Origin: Rusavskia elegans
Taxonomy: Eukaryota > Ascomycota > Lecanoromycetes > Teloschistales > Teloschistaceae
Assembly (NCBI GenBank): GCA_011316305.1
Contig: SAUG01000040.1
Span: 186,001-250,000 of the forward strand
Direction of reading: 5' to 3'
DNA length: 64,000 nucleotides
Shown: positions 12,195-21,209 of the stretch, in pieces
Position numbering within the stretch: the stretch's first letter is position 1
How the letters are laid out: each line of letters starts with the position of its first letter
Translations under genes and position numbers: made by a program
The notes under the pieces: model-generated
Told to the model about the DNA's origin: nothing
Database searches by the model: none
What the model saw: the letters and a program-made list of their open reading frames with translations, nothing else

Positions 12195-13205
12195 CTACGA
12201 CAAGCCCAGTCCTGCTCTGGATACGAAAACTACATGTACTGCGGCCAGTCTTCGTATAGCAACATACAGTCAGCATCGAGTCTTTTCGCACCATCGGGCG
12301 TGGTGACTTACGCTGTGGTTGCAGCAAACGACCTCGACGCGTTAAGCTGCAGATACAGTGGTAAGGATCAAGGACAAGAAAGCACCGAACAATGAAGTGG
12401 TGATGAGCCTCAAGGCTGGTTTGGACACAAAGTACAGGATCAGGATCGAAATGCTTGGCAGTAAGGCTGCTAAGAGTGTGCTGATGCCGTTGGCTATCTT
12501 CTCCAGCTTGTCTTTGTGGTAGTCCCATACACCGTCCCATTCTGCGCTTGATGAAGGCCAGCGGAAAGGTAAGCAAGCTACATCTGTTGTGTCCGATTGA
12601 GTAACAATTTGGAACACCATACCTTCGAACGGTAGCTCCAGCGGCGACGATACCATGGTACGAGTTTTTCGTTGATCAGCCGCGTCAATGAGTCCCTGCC
12701 GGCCTGTTCTGGATCCAAGGAGAGGAAGTCCTCGTTGGGTTTCCAAGTAGTGTTCTCGATACCTTTCAGAAACAACGCACCACCAGTATCCTGCTCTAGC
12801 CAGTCACGAAGGACTTTAACATCATTCGATGTCGGTTTCGCTACCTTGCGCAGAGACAGATATTGCAGAAGTGCGTCATCTTGTGGTAGCAATCTTGTTA
12901 GCCTCTGGAAGATCAATAGCGCAACACATACTATACGCATGCATCTTTTCCTGCTTCGTCCACTAGTCATTGTCCTTGGTGCTAGCAGATTTCCTAAGGG
13001 TTTGCAGTGATGACGAGAACAGAACTTTATTCGAGTCCCTGGACTTCTTATCCTGCGATTCGATATCATGCAACTAGTCCTCAAGGTCGACGAGCTCTGC
13101 CTGCATGTCCAAGAGGCTCTTTATATTCAGGGTGTCGAAGCGGCGGAATATTGCTGCTTCTGCATGCTTAGCCATCATGGATGCAAGCTTGGTGTCGTCG
13201 CCCAT
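12195..13205 (-). pseudogene. DUF6594 membrane protein pseudogene (stops and frameshifts)
   Basis: The family is recognisable in pieces. The start (13205) leads into AIFRRFDTLNIKSLL and DMQAELVDLED; then come DDALLQYLSLRKV, SNDVKVLRDWL and a C-terminal helix pair (LEKIANGISTLLAALLPS, SILILYFVSKPALRL). After an intron a last segment reads LAAVHVVFVS. TAG codons interrupt the frame at 13074-13076 and 12963-12965, and TAA at 12342-12344, exactly where Gln is plausible; CAG/CAA to TAG/TAA is the CpA-to-TpA change RIP makes. The frame also shifts near 12890 and again just before the donor after VEV. DUF6594 proteins are fungal proteins with two or three C-terminal helices and unknown role. The gene is dead unless the assembly is wrong. 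Confidence 0.75.
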
Positions 13206-13739
13206 AGTTTGGCATTGATCGGAGAGATCAGCTCAATGAAGAAGATTGAACGTAGCTGACTTGTTCAACAGAGGATCTACGTCACCTGCAAGGCTGCGTG
13301 GGCATTTCTGTGTTACGGTCTGATTATACACGTCAATAGTGCACGGCTCATTTTTTTGGTGTGTATGTCCAGGCTCAAGCTTCCTTGTTCTAAAGACCAC
13401 CCCTCGACCACAATATCTTCTCGAAGACGACGTGATCAACCGTCTTCAATCACGATATGACAGCACGTGCCTTCCATCCTCCGTTGAAGAATCATGGTCC
13501 GCATCTTGTGTAACGGGTCCGCCAATCACGGAACCGTGGTTATTTTCCCCGTATAGACCCTGTTTCGAAGACAGAGACACCGAGGCTATTCTATTTATAT
13601 GGAAAGCAACGCTCTTGACCGTTGGTCTTTCTACTACGAGCCCCTGAAGCAGACAAACACCAGCAGGCTTTTCCACCCTGCGCGAGAACGGAGGCTGCTT
13701 CCATCCTGAATCTTGCTTTGGTACACGAAAGGCCCGCCG

Positions 13740-14255
13740 GCCACCTCCCCCGTGATCTTTCACCTCAATCGATCCCAAGTAAGCCCTCCCCAGCCCGACG
13801 AGGAAGAATCACACAGTTGACAAAGGAACGGACAGAAGCCCCTTTCGGCTCCTGTAAACATCTCGCTTGCCTCCAAGCTTCTGCAAATCGAAGCCGATAC
13901 TCAAGAGACCTGCCGAACACTCTTGTTGTGGCCTTTTTCGCTCGATCGATCTCAACGCACTCTCACTCGTCGACAAAGAAATACCTAGTTGACCCAGGAA
14001 AGACTGAAGGCCGTTACGGTTCTTACGAGCATTCACCTTACCTCTGAGCTTCTGCAAAACGAAGTTGACACTCAAGAGACCTGCCGGACACTCCCTCCTG
14101 CTGTGGTCTTTCTCGCTCAATCGATTCCAAGTCCCTCTCAGTCGTCGACCAAGAGACACCTAGTTGACCTAGGCAAAGATAGAAGGCCCCTTTGGTCCTT
14201 ACGAACATCACTCTTACCACAAAGCTTCTGCTACTCGAAGCTTGAACCTCGCCAA
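13740..14255 (+). repeat. Diverged tandem repeat, unit about 171-176 bp
   Basis: Three related units follow one another. Landmarks such as the GACAGAAGGCCCCTT-like block recur near 13831, 14002 and 14178, each followed by an AGCTTCTGC core. Blocks resembling CTCAAGAGACCTGCCG, TCAATCGAT and ACCTAGTTGACC recur at the same spacing. An earlier, more degraded partial unit precedes 13831 and the last unit is truncated. No reading frame is kept across units. It lies directly upstream of the first retropepsin-like relic. Confidence 0.7.
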
Positions 14256-14936
14256 AGAGCCTCGTTCCTACGAGCAAGCCCGAGGATCTTCAAGACAACT
14301 GCCTTCCAGCATGGACGCCAGTGGTCTAGGCCCGCAAGGGACCGGCAAGGGAAACGGCAAAGCCCAAACGACCGAAGAAGGCCGCCAGAACGATGGATCG
14401 CTGCCTCAACCATCCGTGACTCCGATCAAAGAGACACGAGACTTCACAAGCAACGATGTCGGTGGATCGATCGTCAGGAATCGTGAGGTCGGTTTCCCCG
14501 GAAAAGATGACACGGCTGCTCGTCTTCCCGCGCAGGAAACCACCACTCCAGCTGGAGGAAGTGATGGCAGATTAGAGTCGTCTCCGGAACCGCTGGAGGT
14601 CGTGCTTGCGAACGCGCCGTTGCGAGTCTGGTCGATTATGGACTCTTCGACAGAAGTCAACTTCAAGAACAATCGATTGAGAACTTTATTCTTGATGTCT
14701 ATACATGAGCCAAGCAAAGGTCGAGGCAACCACTCAGCAACAATGGATATAGGCTCCGAATGTAACTTGATCAAAAGGCAAAAGGCAATTGAACTTGGCC
14801 TCAACTTACAAGAGTATCGAGGCGCTCACATTCTGCCTCTTGGTCCCAAAATCTTGCCCGAATTCTGAGTTACCTTCGATCCGGCTCATAAGCATCGTTT
14901 TACAAAGAGAAGTCGCGTGCTAAAGTCATAATAAGA
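14242..14936 (+). pseudogene. Retropepsin-like (aspartic peptidase fold) gene relic 1
   Basis: An open frame of 208 codons starts in or just after the tandem repeat. After ~120 low-complexity residues it contains TLFLMSIHEPSKGRG followed by ATMDIGSECNLI, which resembles the D-T/S-G plus N-x-I pattern of single-domain retropepsin-like proteins, here with Ile instead of Thr after the Asp. The frame ends at a TGA (14866-14868), but the same frame continues sensibly afterwards (VTFDPAHKHRFTKRSRVLKS), so the stop looks like a CGA-to-TGA mutation. Such domains are common in fungal genomes both as retroelement remnants and as stand-alone genes. No reverse transcriptase or integrase is nearby. Confidence 0.5.
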
Positions 14937-15149
14937 AGCCATGAGCGACAGGCCGCACGTTGCCATAAGAATGCTCTCTCAAGTACTTCACTAGGACCGC
15001 CGTCAGCTTTTGCTATGGTCGGCTACGTCAGCTGAATCGATGGTCAATTTGAAAATAGGCTGACAGTCAGCAATATGGTAATGGAAAGATCCCGAGCCCA
15101 TACGCTTTCCTGAGATGATGTTAAGACTCTCAAGGAAAAACCTGCAGTA

Positions 15150-15740
15150 ATACCCATTGTTCTCTTTCACGAGTCTATCGAAGTCTACACGAGTGCATGG
15201 GCTCTTATAGACGAATCAATGCCCATCAGCCTCCTTTCTTTTCAAATTCTCGATCGGCTGAAAGTGCCCCACGAGCCCTGCGAAAAGAGGCAAGCCCAGG
15301 ATGGCGGAGGTCGGTTGCGGAGTCTTGTTGGCAAGATCTATCTTAAATGGGTGGTCGATGATATTGCACTGAACCGGTCAGAAACCTTTTATGTGGTTGA
15401 ATGTGAGAAGCCAACGGTTAAGCTTGGGGCCAGTGCAATCAAGGACGACTTTGTAGCAGTCAAACACGGCAGCTGCTTTTTTATGGCGCTGGAGAAGCCA
15501 AGTCCAGGTATGAAAAAACACCTTCACGCCGATTGTTCTTCTCGTGCCCAACGGGGATCCCATCTTCACACATACAGAAAAGAAAAAGTAACTCGGCGAG
15601 AAAAACGAACGGCATGAGATTGAACAAGCTACCGAGGCAGAACAGCAAAGAGGAATTGCTCGACGAGAACGAGAAAAAAACGGGACTATGAAGAGACTGG
15701 GATATGCCCTACTTGTGGCAACGGAAAGACCACATAGACG
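15150..15740 (+). pseudogene. Retropepsin-like gene relic 2 with C-terminal zinc-knuckle motif
   Basis: The frame reads ALIDESMPISLLSFQILDRL, where a retropepsin-like protein would have a D-T-G; here Thr-Gly became Glu-Ser. It continues with LVGKIYLKWVV and ETFYVVECEKPTVKLGAS, which fits the second half of the same fold. After a basic Arg/Lys/Glu-rich stretch with stops and one shift, another frame gives KRDYEETGICPTCGNGKTT and a stop at about 15740. The CPTCG end and charged linker are typical of a fungal retropepsin-domain protein family. This is a second, independently decayed copy about 900 bp from relic 1, in the same orientation. Confidence 0.5.
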
Positions 15741-16913
15741 TTTGTATCACCAAGTCCAATTTCTTGTATGGTGCTTCAGCTGAAAGGGGCAGATGTAACT
15801 TGAAGAAAGTGCCACCAGTGGTGCAAGGGGTGAGGTCCATTCCAAAGTAAAGCCGAAGCTTATCCCCTTCGTGAATTTCCCAATGTTAAGCTCGAGATAC
15901 TGGCAATTCCTGGACAAGTCCAGCAGACACCGTGTCGAGAATAATTCGCGACTTGGGCCGCGCAAAAATAACCAAAAGAAAAAGTCCTTGAGGATATAGT
16001 CTAGTCCCTTGTCACTTCCATGGTTACTGCTTCATTGCCTTTGATACACCTTTGTAATTCGAGTAGCAAATGTACGGTAGGATCCAAGCAATCATTTTAC
16101 CGGAATCCTTCTTCGAGGTATTCGCTGTTGTACACCCTTCGTTGCACTCGATGGTGAACCGTCACATACATCGCGTCCTTGTGTCAGTAGAAAATTTCCG
16201 GGTCAGACAGCATCTGCCTATCGACGAAAAAAAGGGGATTTTGCATCCGTTGGTTCAAGAAGAGTTATGACCACGTCAGTGGTATCCCATTGCCGTTATT
16301 CCTACCGCTACATTGTCCCCAGAAGTTAGGAAAGTGCAAAAGAACAATCGGGAAAAGAGCTCGCGGGTTCCGTCGTCCAGCGCAGCTGCCATTTTCTGAG
16401 ACACTGGATACTCGTCACCTCGACTTACCCCTTGCGCGAGTGGTCTGCCAGTGGATTCAATGCCTAGGACGAGCAGTATGTCGGCGGACGGCCAATGCAG
16501 TATTACATTTCCCACTACACCGAGACGACAAGAAAACTTGAGGCCGTGGCTCGTTCCACCAGCGGATCCAGCAATGAAACAGTCCTCCCTAACAGTTCCG
16601 AGAGCGGTATTGGCCCTTAAGCACTGGCTACGATAAAAAGCAGTGAGATGAGAATAATAGGAGCTACGAACGTCTTTACTCGGAGAGGTTGACTCAAATT
16701 GGCGTAAATAGGTGTGTATCCATGAGAAGTTTCAAGACTGAATGAGCAAGGGGCAAACAAAAACTACTCCCATGACTCACCTGATCTAATAACCCCAGGA
16801 TTCAGGTCTTGAATGCTTTGTACGACAGACTTACCAAGATTTCCTGCAACAACAACACATCTCTGCGCCTTTTCTCTCATAAGCCTATCATACTCACAGC
16901 ATAAACTCACAGC
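15741..16913. other. Gene-poor relic DNA
   Basis: More than 1.1 kb with only short frames, none showing a recognisable domain. It is of ordinary base composition, not AT-rich, and lies between decayed genes. Confidence 0.4.
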
Positions 16914-17794
16914 ATGGAATTCTTGGAAGCATTGGAGGAGCTTGTGGTAGCTTCCAACAGCTACCAAGAGCTAACAAGCGAAGAGATCGATAATTGGAGC
17001 AGACTATTTGGCTGTTCAGCATCAGAAGCCCCCGATATCATCGCAACATTTCGAGCAGACCTCAATCGTCGGAGACAGACAAAAATTCAGTGGAATACCA
17101 GCTACAATTCTGGTCGACCAAATCCAAGCTCTGGAATCGACCAAGAGCATCAAGCTTGGAGCGCCATTCCCCGACATTGAGAGCCTTCAATCTACAGTTG
17201 GAGTCTTGGCGACAATGAGAAAAGGTCACAATGAAGAGGGTTATGCTGACCTTGCATGTGTCACTGGTGCTGCTAAACCTGCAATCGAGGACTGGACAGT
17301 GACACAATCGCCTGGACCCCCCCGACCCACATTTATCCGTCTTTCGCAGACTCCGAAAGATCGTTCTGACATCTCAAGCCATCCGACTCTAGGCATCGAT
17401 TCGAGCCATCCCCAACACCGACTGCAAGACAAACCAGAGTCACGCGCCCGCGCAGATGGAGTACCCAATGTAGTATCTCTTTTATGGAACTTTGATGGAC
17501 CCGCAGACGGTCCAGAAATGCATCTCGCTTCCCTCGACACCTCGACTCGTCCCAGCATCAACCAAAGGAGGCATTCTCAGAAGTTGGGGCCGCAAGTACA
17601 AGGCTCTTGTGGATGGACCGGCTGACGCACGTGTTGATGGGTTCGCGTACCTTGTGGAAACCACAGAACATGAGGAATACTTGCGGTTCCGCGAAACGGA
17701 GGCGTATGAGGTTGTGCGGTGTCGTATCACTCTTGAGGGAGGGAAGGAAGTCCAAGGTCTAACCTTTCGGTTCGTGAAGCAAAGAGGACCTTGA
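16914..17794 (+). pseudogene. Gamma-glutamylcyclotransferase-like (AIG2/GGCT fold) relic
   Basis: The start MEFLEALEELVVASNS and LTSEEIDNWSRLFG resembles the N-terminus of a fungal protein family with a C-terminal GGCT-like domain. That domain is clear near the end: YLFYGTLMDPQTVQKCI, then LVDGPADARVDGFAYLV, ETTEHEEYLRFRETEAYEVV and GLTFRFVKQRGP, with stop at 17794. The two parts are in different frames, with at least one further frame between them. A TAG at 17471-17473 directly precedes YLFYGTL; it may be a nonsense change (CAG to TAG) or an intron's 3' AG. I therefore call a probable pseudogene, but a multi-intron working gene with poorly visible splice sites is possible. Confidence 0.5.
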
Positions 17795-18514
17795 CATGGA
17801 CTGAGAGTCCGCCTCTGGGCATTGAGAAAGAAGACGCACATGTCACTGTTGGGTTCAATACCCGCTTTGACCTCTGTTCCATCATCGATGGCTACGGTTT
17901 CTTGTCCCTGGGGACCATGGATTGTACCTCCGAGCCTTCCAGCATCACTACCTCCATCACCTTACCTTCTATATCGAGGTGCCGACTGCCATACGCTCGA
18001 TGTTGCGATTCTCGAAAGCATCGCCACCAACAGCATCATCACCTCCAGTACCTTACCTCCCATATCAACGGACTGCCATACGCTCAAGTCCAGTTGTAGG
18101 GGGTTGCAACCAGTACCTCCCTTGCCGGGGCTGGTAATGGATATCAGAGGACGCGAGAACGGAAAATGGAGCAGACAGGATAATGACGATCCTACAAAGG
18201 AAGGGTTAAAAGGTCAAGCTGGAGCAAGGGGGTTCTGGGAGTCCTGTATATAGCTTCAACGATAGCCTAGAGTTATCATTCGGTCAATGAATACGTTCAT
18301 TCCGTTGCATCCGATCTTGAGACCGTTGACTGCCAGAGAGACAAGGTGATCACGTGATCAGATTTTGGGCCCGTATCTGAATGCTCAACCTTCCCCTTCT
18401 TCACTTCACATCAGAGTAGGCCGATATCACACTCCATCAAAGCTGACATCGTTGTAGTTTGAAATAATTCCTTGAAGAATAGATAGCCTATAATCTCAGA
18501 TCCCAGTCGATTGT
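17795..18514. other. Intergenic, MET22 promoter side
   Basis: The first 450 bases hold short Ser/Pro/Leu-type frames and a short imperfect repeat (two copies of a CTGCCATACGCTC block near 17985 and 18070). The last 200 bases contain the CACGTG palindrome listed separately and the MET22 leader. Confidence 0.4.
18347..18360. promoter_or_regulatory. Perfect 14 bp palindrome with CACGTG core upstream of MET22
   Basis: TGATCACGTGATCA is its own reverse complement and contains the bHLH (Cbf1-type) core CACGTG. It ends 155 bp before the upstream MET22 start and about 350 bp before the inner one. In yeast, TCACGTG is bound by the Cbf1-Met4-Met28 complex at sulfur-assimilation genes. The downstream gene removes the by-product of sulfate assimilation, so regulation with sulfur genes is a reasonable inference. 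Confidence 0.5.
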
Positions 18515-19753
18515 ATGAGCCCTGACCAGCACCAACTCCAAGTTTTCAAGCCGCGGAGACTTATCCCTCTCTCATTAATTGTACTCATCCTGGCACTTCT
18601 TTCCACTCCACAATCCCGCCTAGCTCTTTTCGTAAAGCAAATCCTGCCCCCTTCTCTTACATACTCCAATCATCGTCCGTTTAACTCCACCCTACATCTA
18701 CGCGCCATGTCCTACAGCCAAGAACTAGACATCGCCCTCCTAGCCGTCCAACGCGCAACTCTCCTCACCCAAAACGTCTTCCACAACAACGCCAAAGGCA
18801 CCCTCTCCAAAGATGACTGTTCCCCGGTCACAATCGGCGATTTCGGCGCCCAAGCCCTCATCATCTCCGCCCTACGCCACAACTTCCCCAACGATGAAAT
18901 CGTAGGCGAAGAAGAGGCGAGTTCGTTACGAGACAACCCATCCTTGGCGGAGCAAATCTTCGCTCTTGTAAGGGAAAGCAAGCTCGATGACTCCTCGGCG
19001 GAAAGCCAACTGGGTGGCCCGATTAAGGATCTGGATGCCATGTTAGCGGCCATCGATGCAGGGAACAGCGGCGGTGGGAGCAAAGGGAGGATATGGGCGC
19101 TGGATCCGGTTGATGGTACCAAGGGCTTTCTCAGAGGAGGCCAGTACGCTGTTTGTCTTGCTCTGATGGTCGATGGAGATGTCAAGGTCGGTGTTCTCGG
19201 CTGTCCCAACCTCCCCGTCGATGACGCAGCGCCGATATCGGCGGATGTGGGCGGAGAGGGCAAGGGTGTTCTTTTCTCCGCCGTCCAGGGACAAGGCGCG
19301 ACGAGTCGTCCACTCACGAAGGGAGCTCTGGCATCTGCGAAGACGATTACGATGAAGGAAGTCAGCGACATCACACAGGCTACGTTCTGCGAGAGTGTTG
19401 AAGCTGCTCACTCGAGTCATGGTGATCAAGCGGAGATTGCGAAACGCTTGGGGATCACGAAGGAGAGTGTGAGGATGGATTCGCAGGCTAAGTATGGGAG
19501 TATTGCGAGGGGAGCGGGGGATTTGTATTTGAGATTGCCGGTGCGGAAGGATTATGAGGAGAAGATTTGGGATCATGCGGCGGGTGATTTGATTGTTAGG
19601 GAGGCTGGAGGGGAGGTGACGGATGCAGAGGGGAAGAGGCTGGATTTTAGCATTGGGAGGACGTTGAAGGCGAATAAGGGGGTTGTGGCCGCGCCGAGGG
19701 GAGTGCATGGGAAGGTGCTGGAGGTGGTGAAGGAGGTTTTGGGCAATAAATAG
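18515..19753 (+). CDS. MET22: 3'(2'),5'-bisphosphate nucleotidase (Met22/Hal2)
   Basis: An intronless gene of 412 codons. The enzyme converts 3'-phosphoadenosine 5'-phosphate (PAP) to AMP, clearing an inhibitor made by sulfate assimilation; it is the lithium- and sodium-sensitive salt-tolerance target Hal2. The inositol-monophosphatase-fold motifs are all visible: GDFGAQALI, the metal-binding GEEEAS, WALDPVDGTKGFLRGGQY, and WDHAAGDLIVREAGG. The canonical protein begins at Met65 (18707, MSYSQELDIALLAVQ). The upstream in-frame start adds 64 residues with a hydrophobic helix (LIPLSLIVLILALL) and basic residues on both sides, which could be a mitochondrial or membrane signal or simply 5' leader. 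Its 3' end faces the uL6m gene 85 bp away. Confidence 0.93.
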   Translation: MSPDQHQLQVFKPRRLIPLSLIVLILALLSTPQSRLALFVKQILPPSLTYSNHRPFNSTLHLRAMSYSQELDIALLAVQRATLLTQNVFHNNAKGTLSKDDCSPVTIGDFGAQALIISALRHNFPNDEIVGEEEASSLRDNPSLAEQIFALVRESKLDDSSAESQLGGPIKDLDAMLAAIDAGNSGGGSKGRIWALDPVDGTKGFLRGGQYAVCLALMVDGDVKVGVLGCPNLPVDDAAPISADVGGEGKGVLFSAVQGQGATSRPLTKGALASAKTITMKEVSDITQATFCESVEAAHSSHGDQAEIAKRLGITKESVRMDSQAKYGSIARGAGDLYLRLPVRKDYEEKIWDHAAGDLIVREAGGEVTDAEGKRLDFSIGRTLKANKGVVAAPRGVHGKVLEVVKEVLGNK

Positions 19754-19838
19754 CGGTTCCTTGGTGATTATGAGCGATGAGCATGATAACACGAAGAGCG
19801 CTCGGATCCAAAAGTTCTTGATTGGATCGACGATTCAC

Positions 19839-20685
19839 TCATTTTATCTTCTTCGCCTTCAGCTTGATCGTCTCCTCGTTCACGAATATCCCCTTGCCCT
19901 TGTACGGCTCCGGCTTCCTCCACCTCCTGATGCTCGCGGCGAAAGAGTTCACCACCTCCTTATCAATCCCCTCCAGCAGTATCCGCGTCGGCAACGGCGT
20001 GCTAGCTTTCACACCCATGGGTATGCCCAATTCAATGGGATGCGAGTATCCCACTTTCAGCGACACAAAGTGTTGACCTGGGTACTCTGGTTTCACCGTG
20101 ATAGCCGAGGGCTCTACTGTAGCTCGGTAGCCGACGCCGACGAGTCTAAGGATGGCGGTGTGGCCTTCTGAGACGCCGAGGATGTGATTTTGGAGGTATG
20201 AGCGGGTTGTGCCTATGCTGTTGTTCAGCATCAACCGTAAAGACTGGGGAAGAGCAAGACAAACCCCACATCTCCCTCTGATCTCGCGATTTTTTATCCA
20301 GAACGCTTAGTGTAGCTTTCTTGGCCGCATCGTCGATGTTGTAGCTGACGAAGGGCGGTAGTTGGACGGATGCTTTGCCTGGTTTATGTAAGTCGTTGAG
20401 TAGTAGCGTAGGGGAGCCCTCTTTACCCAATGGCCCTTCGATCTCGACGGTCTTCGGAGGTTCGACTCGTGTGACGGCACCTCTCCTTCTCGGAGGGTCA
20501 AGAAGGCGGAGATTGACATTTGGTGGCAGTGCAATGGGTGCTGCACCAACCCGTGATGGACGAGGTGCGGAGCTGGCGAAGGAACGTCTGGTCCTCAGAG
20601 AATGATTTTGGAAGGAGGGTATCAGGAAATCTGGCAGCGCCACGACAGGCTGCTTCAGGAGCTTGCCACACTTCATGATAGCCAT
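19839..20685 (-). CDS. MRPL6: Mitochondrial large-subunit ribosomal protein uL6m
   Basis: Two exons (20265-20685 and 19839-20212) with a 52 bp intron give about 264 residues. The N-terminus starting MAIMKCGKLL is basic and Ser/Arg-rich (HSLRTRRSFASSAPRPSR), a typical mitochondrial presequence. The L6 fold follows with two repeats; signature segments are REMWGTTRSYLQNHI across the splice junction, GHTAILRLVGVGYRA, and the C-terminal RRWRKPEPYKGKGI, which contacts 23S-type rRNA near the sarcin-ricin loop. It is part of the mitochondrial 54S subunit. The start at 20685 is chosen because upstream in-frame residues look like leader. A CACGTG element lies 65 bp upstream, at 20750-20756. Confidence 0.9.
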
Positions 20686-21209
20686 GTTAATTGTTGCAGC
20701 AAACACAGCAACGGAAACGCTGAAATCGATCCCACGGAAGCTGTCACGGTCACGTGCAGTCGTGAATTTTTTCCGCGCTTGCCGCGTGCCGCGAGCTCTA
20801 TCCTTCACTCGAGGTCTCGATCAGTCATCTAATGAAAAGCAGGAAGTCTTAATAATTTTCGCGTAGATAAGTAGACCGCTTGAAATCTGTGCCTGTTTCA
20901 TACAACTGCTCTGGTCAGCAACAAAGGACATTGCGTTGAGCCTTCCAAGCCAGGAATTCATGTGGGCCATTCACCTCATCTCGGAGGTAGGAGCATGAAG
21001 TTCGTTTCACTTCTTCATAATCATTTCTTTTCAGGAGGAAGGTGCAGTTGACCGTGCTCTATCCACCTCGTCCACATCTTTCTACTTTTTCCTTCTTCCG
21101 CCATTTGCGTTCACGCATTGCAGCTACGTTGTCACGAACCCATCCAGCCTTCCACTGCAGTCCTTTCCTTGCCTGACTGTTAGTCGATCGAACATTGCCT
21201 TGGGTGACA
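20686..21209. promoter_or_regulatory. Divergent promoter region between uL6m and KAR5
   Basis: About 520 bases separate the two divergent starts. TCACGTG at 20750-20756, 65 bp from the uL6m start, is a bHLH-type site. Nothing else specific was recognised. Confidence 0.4.
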
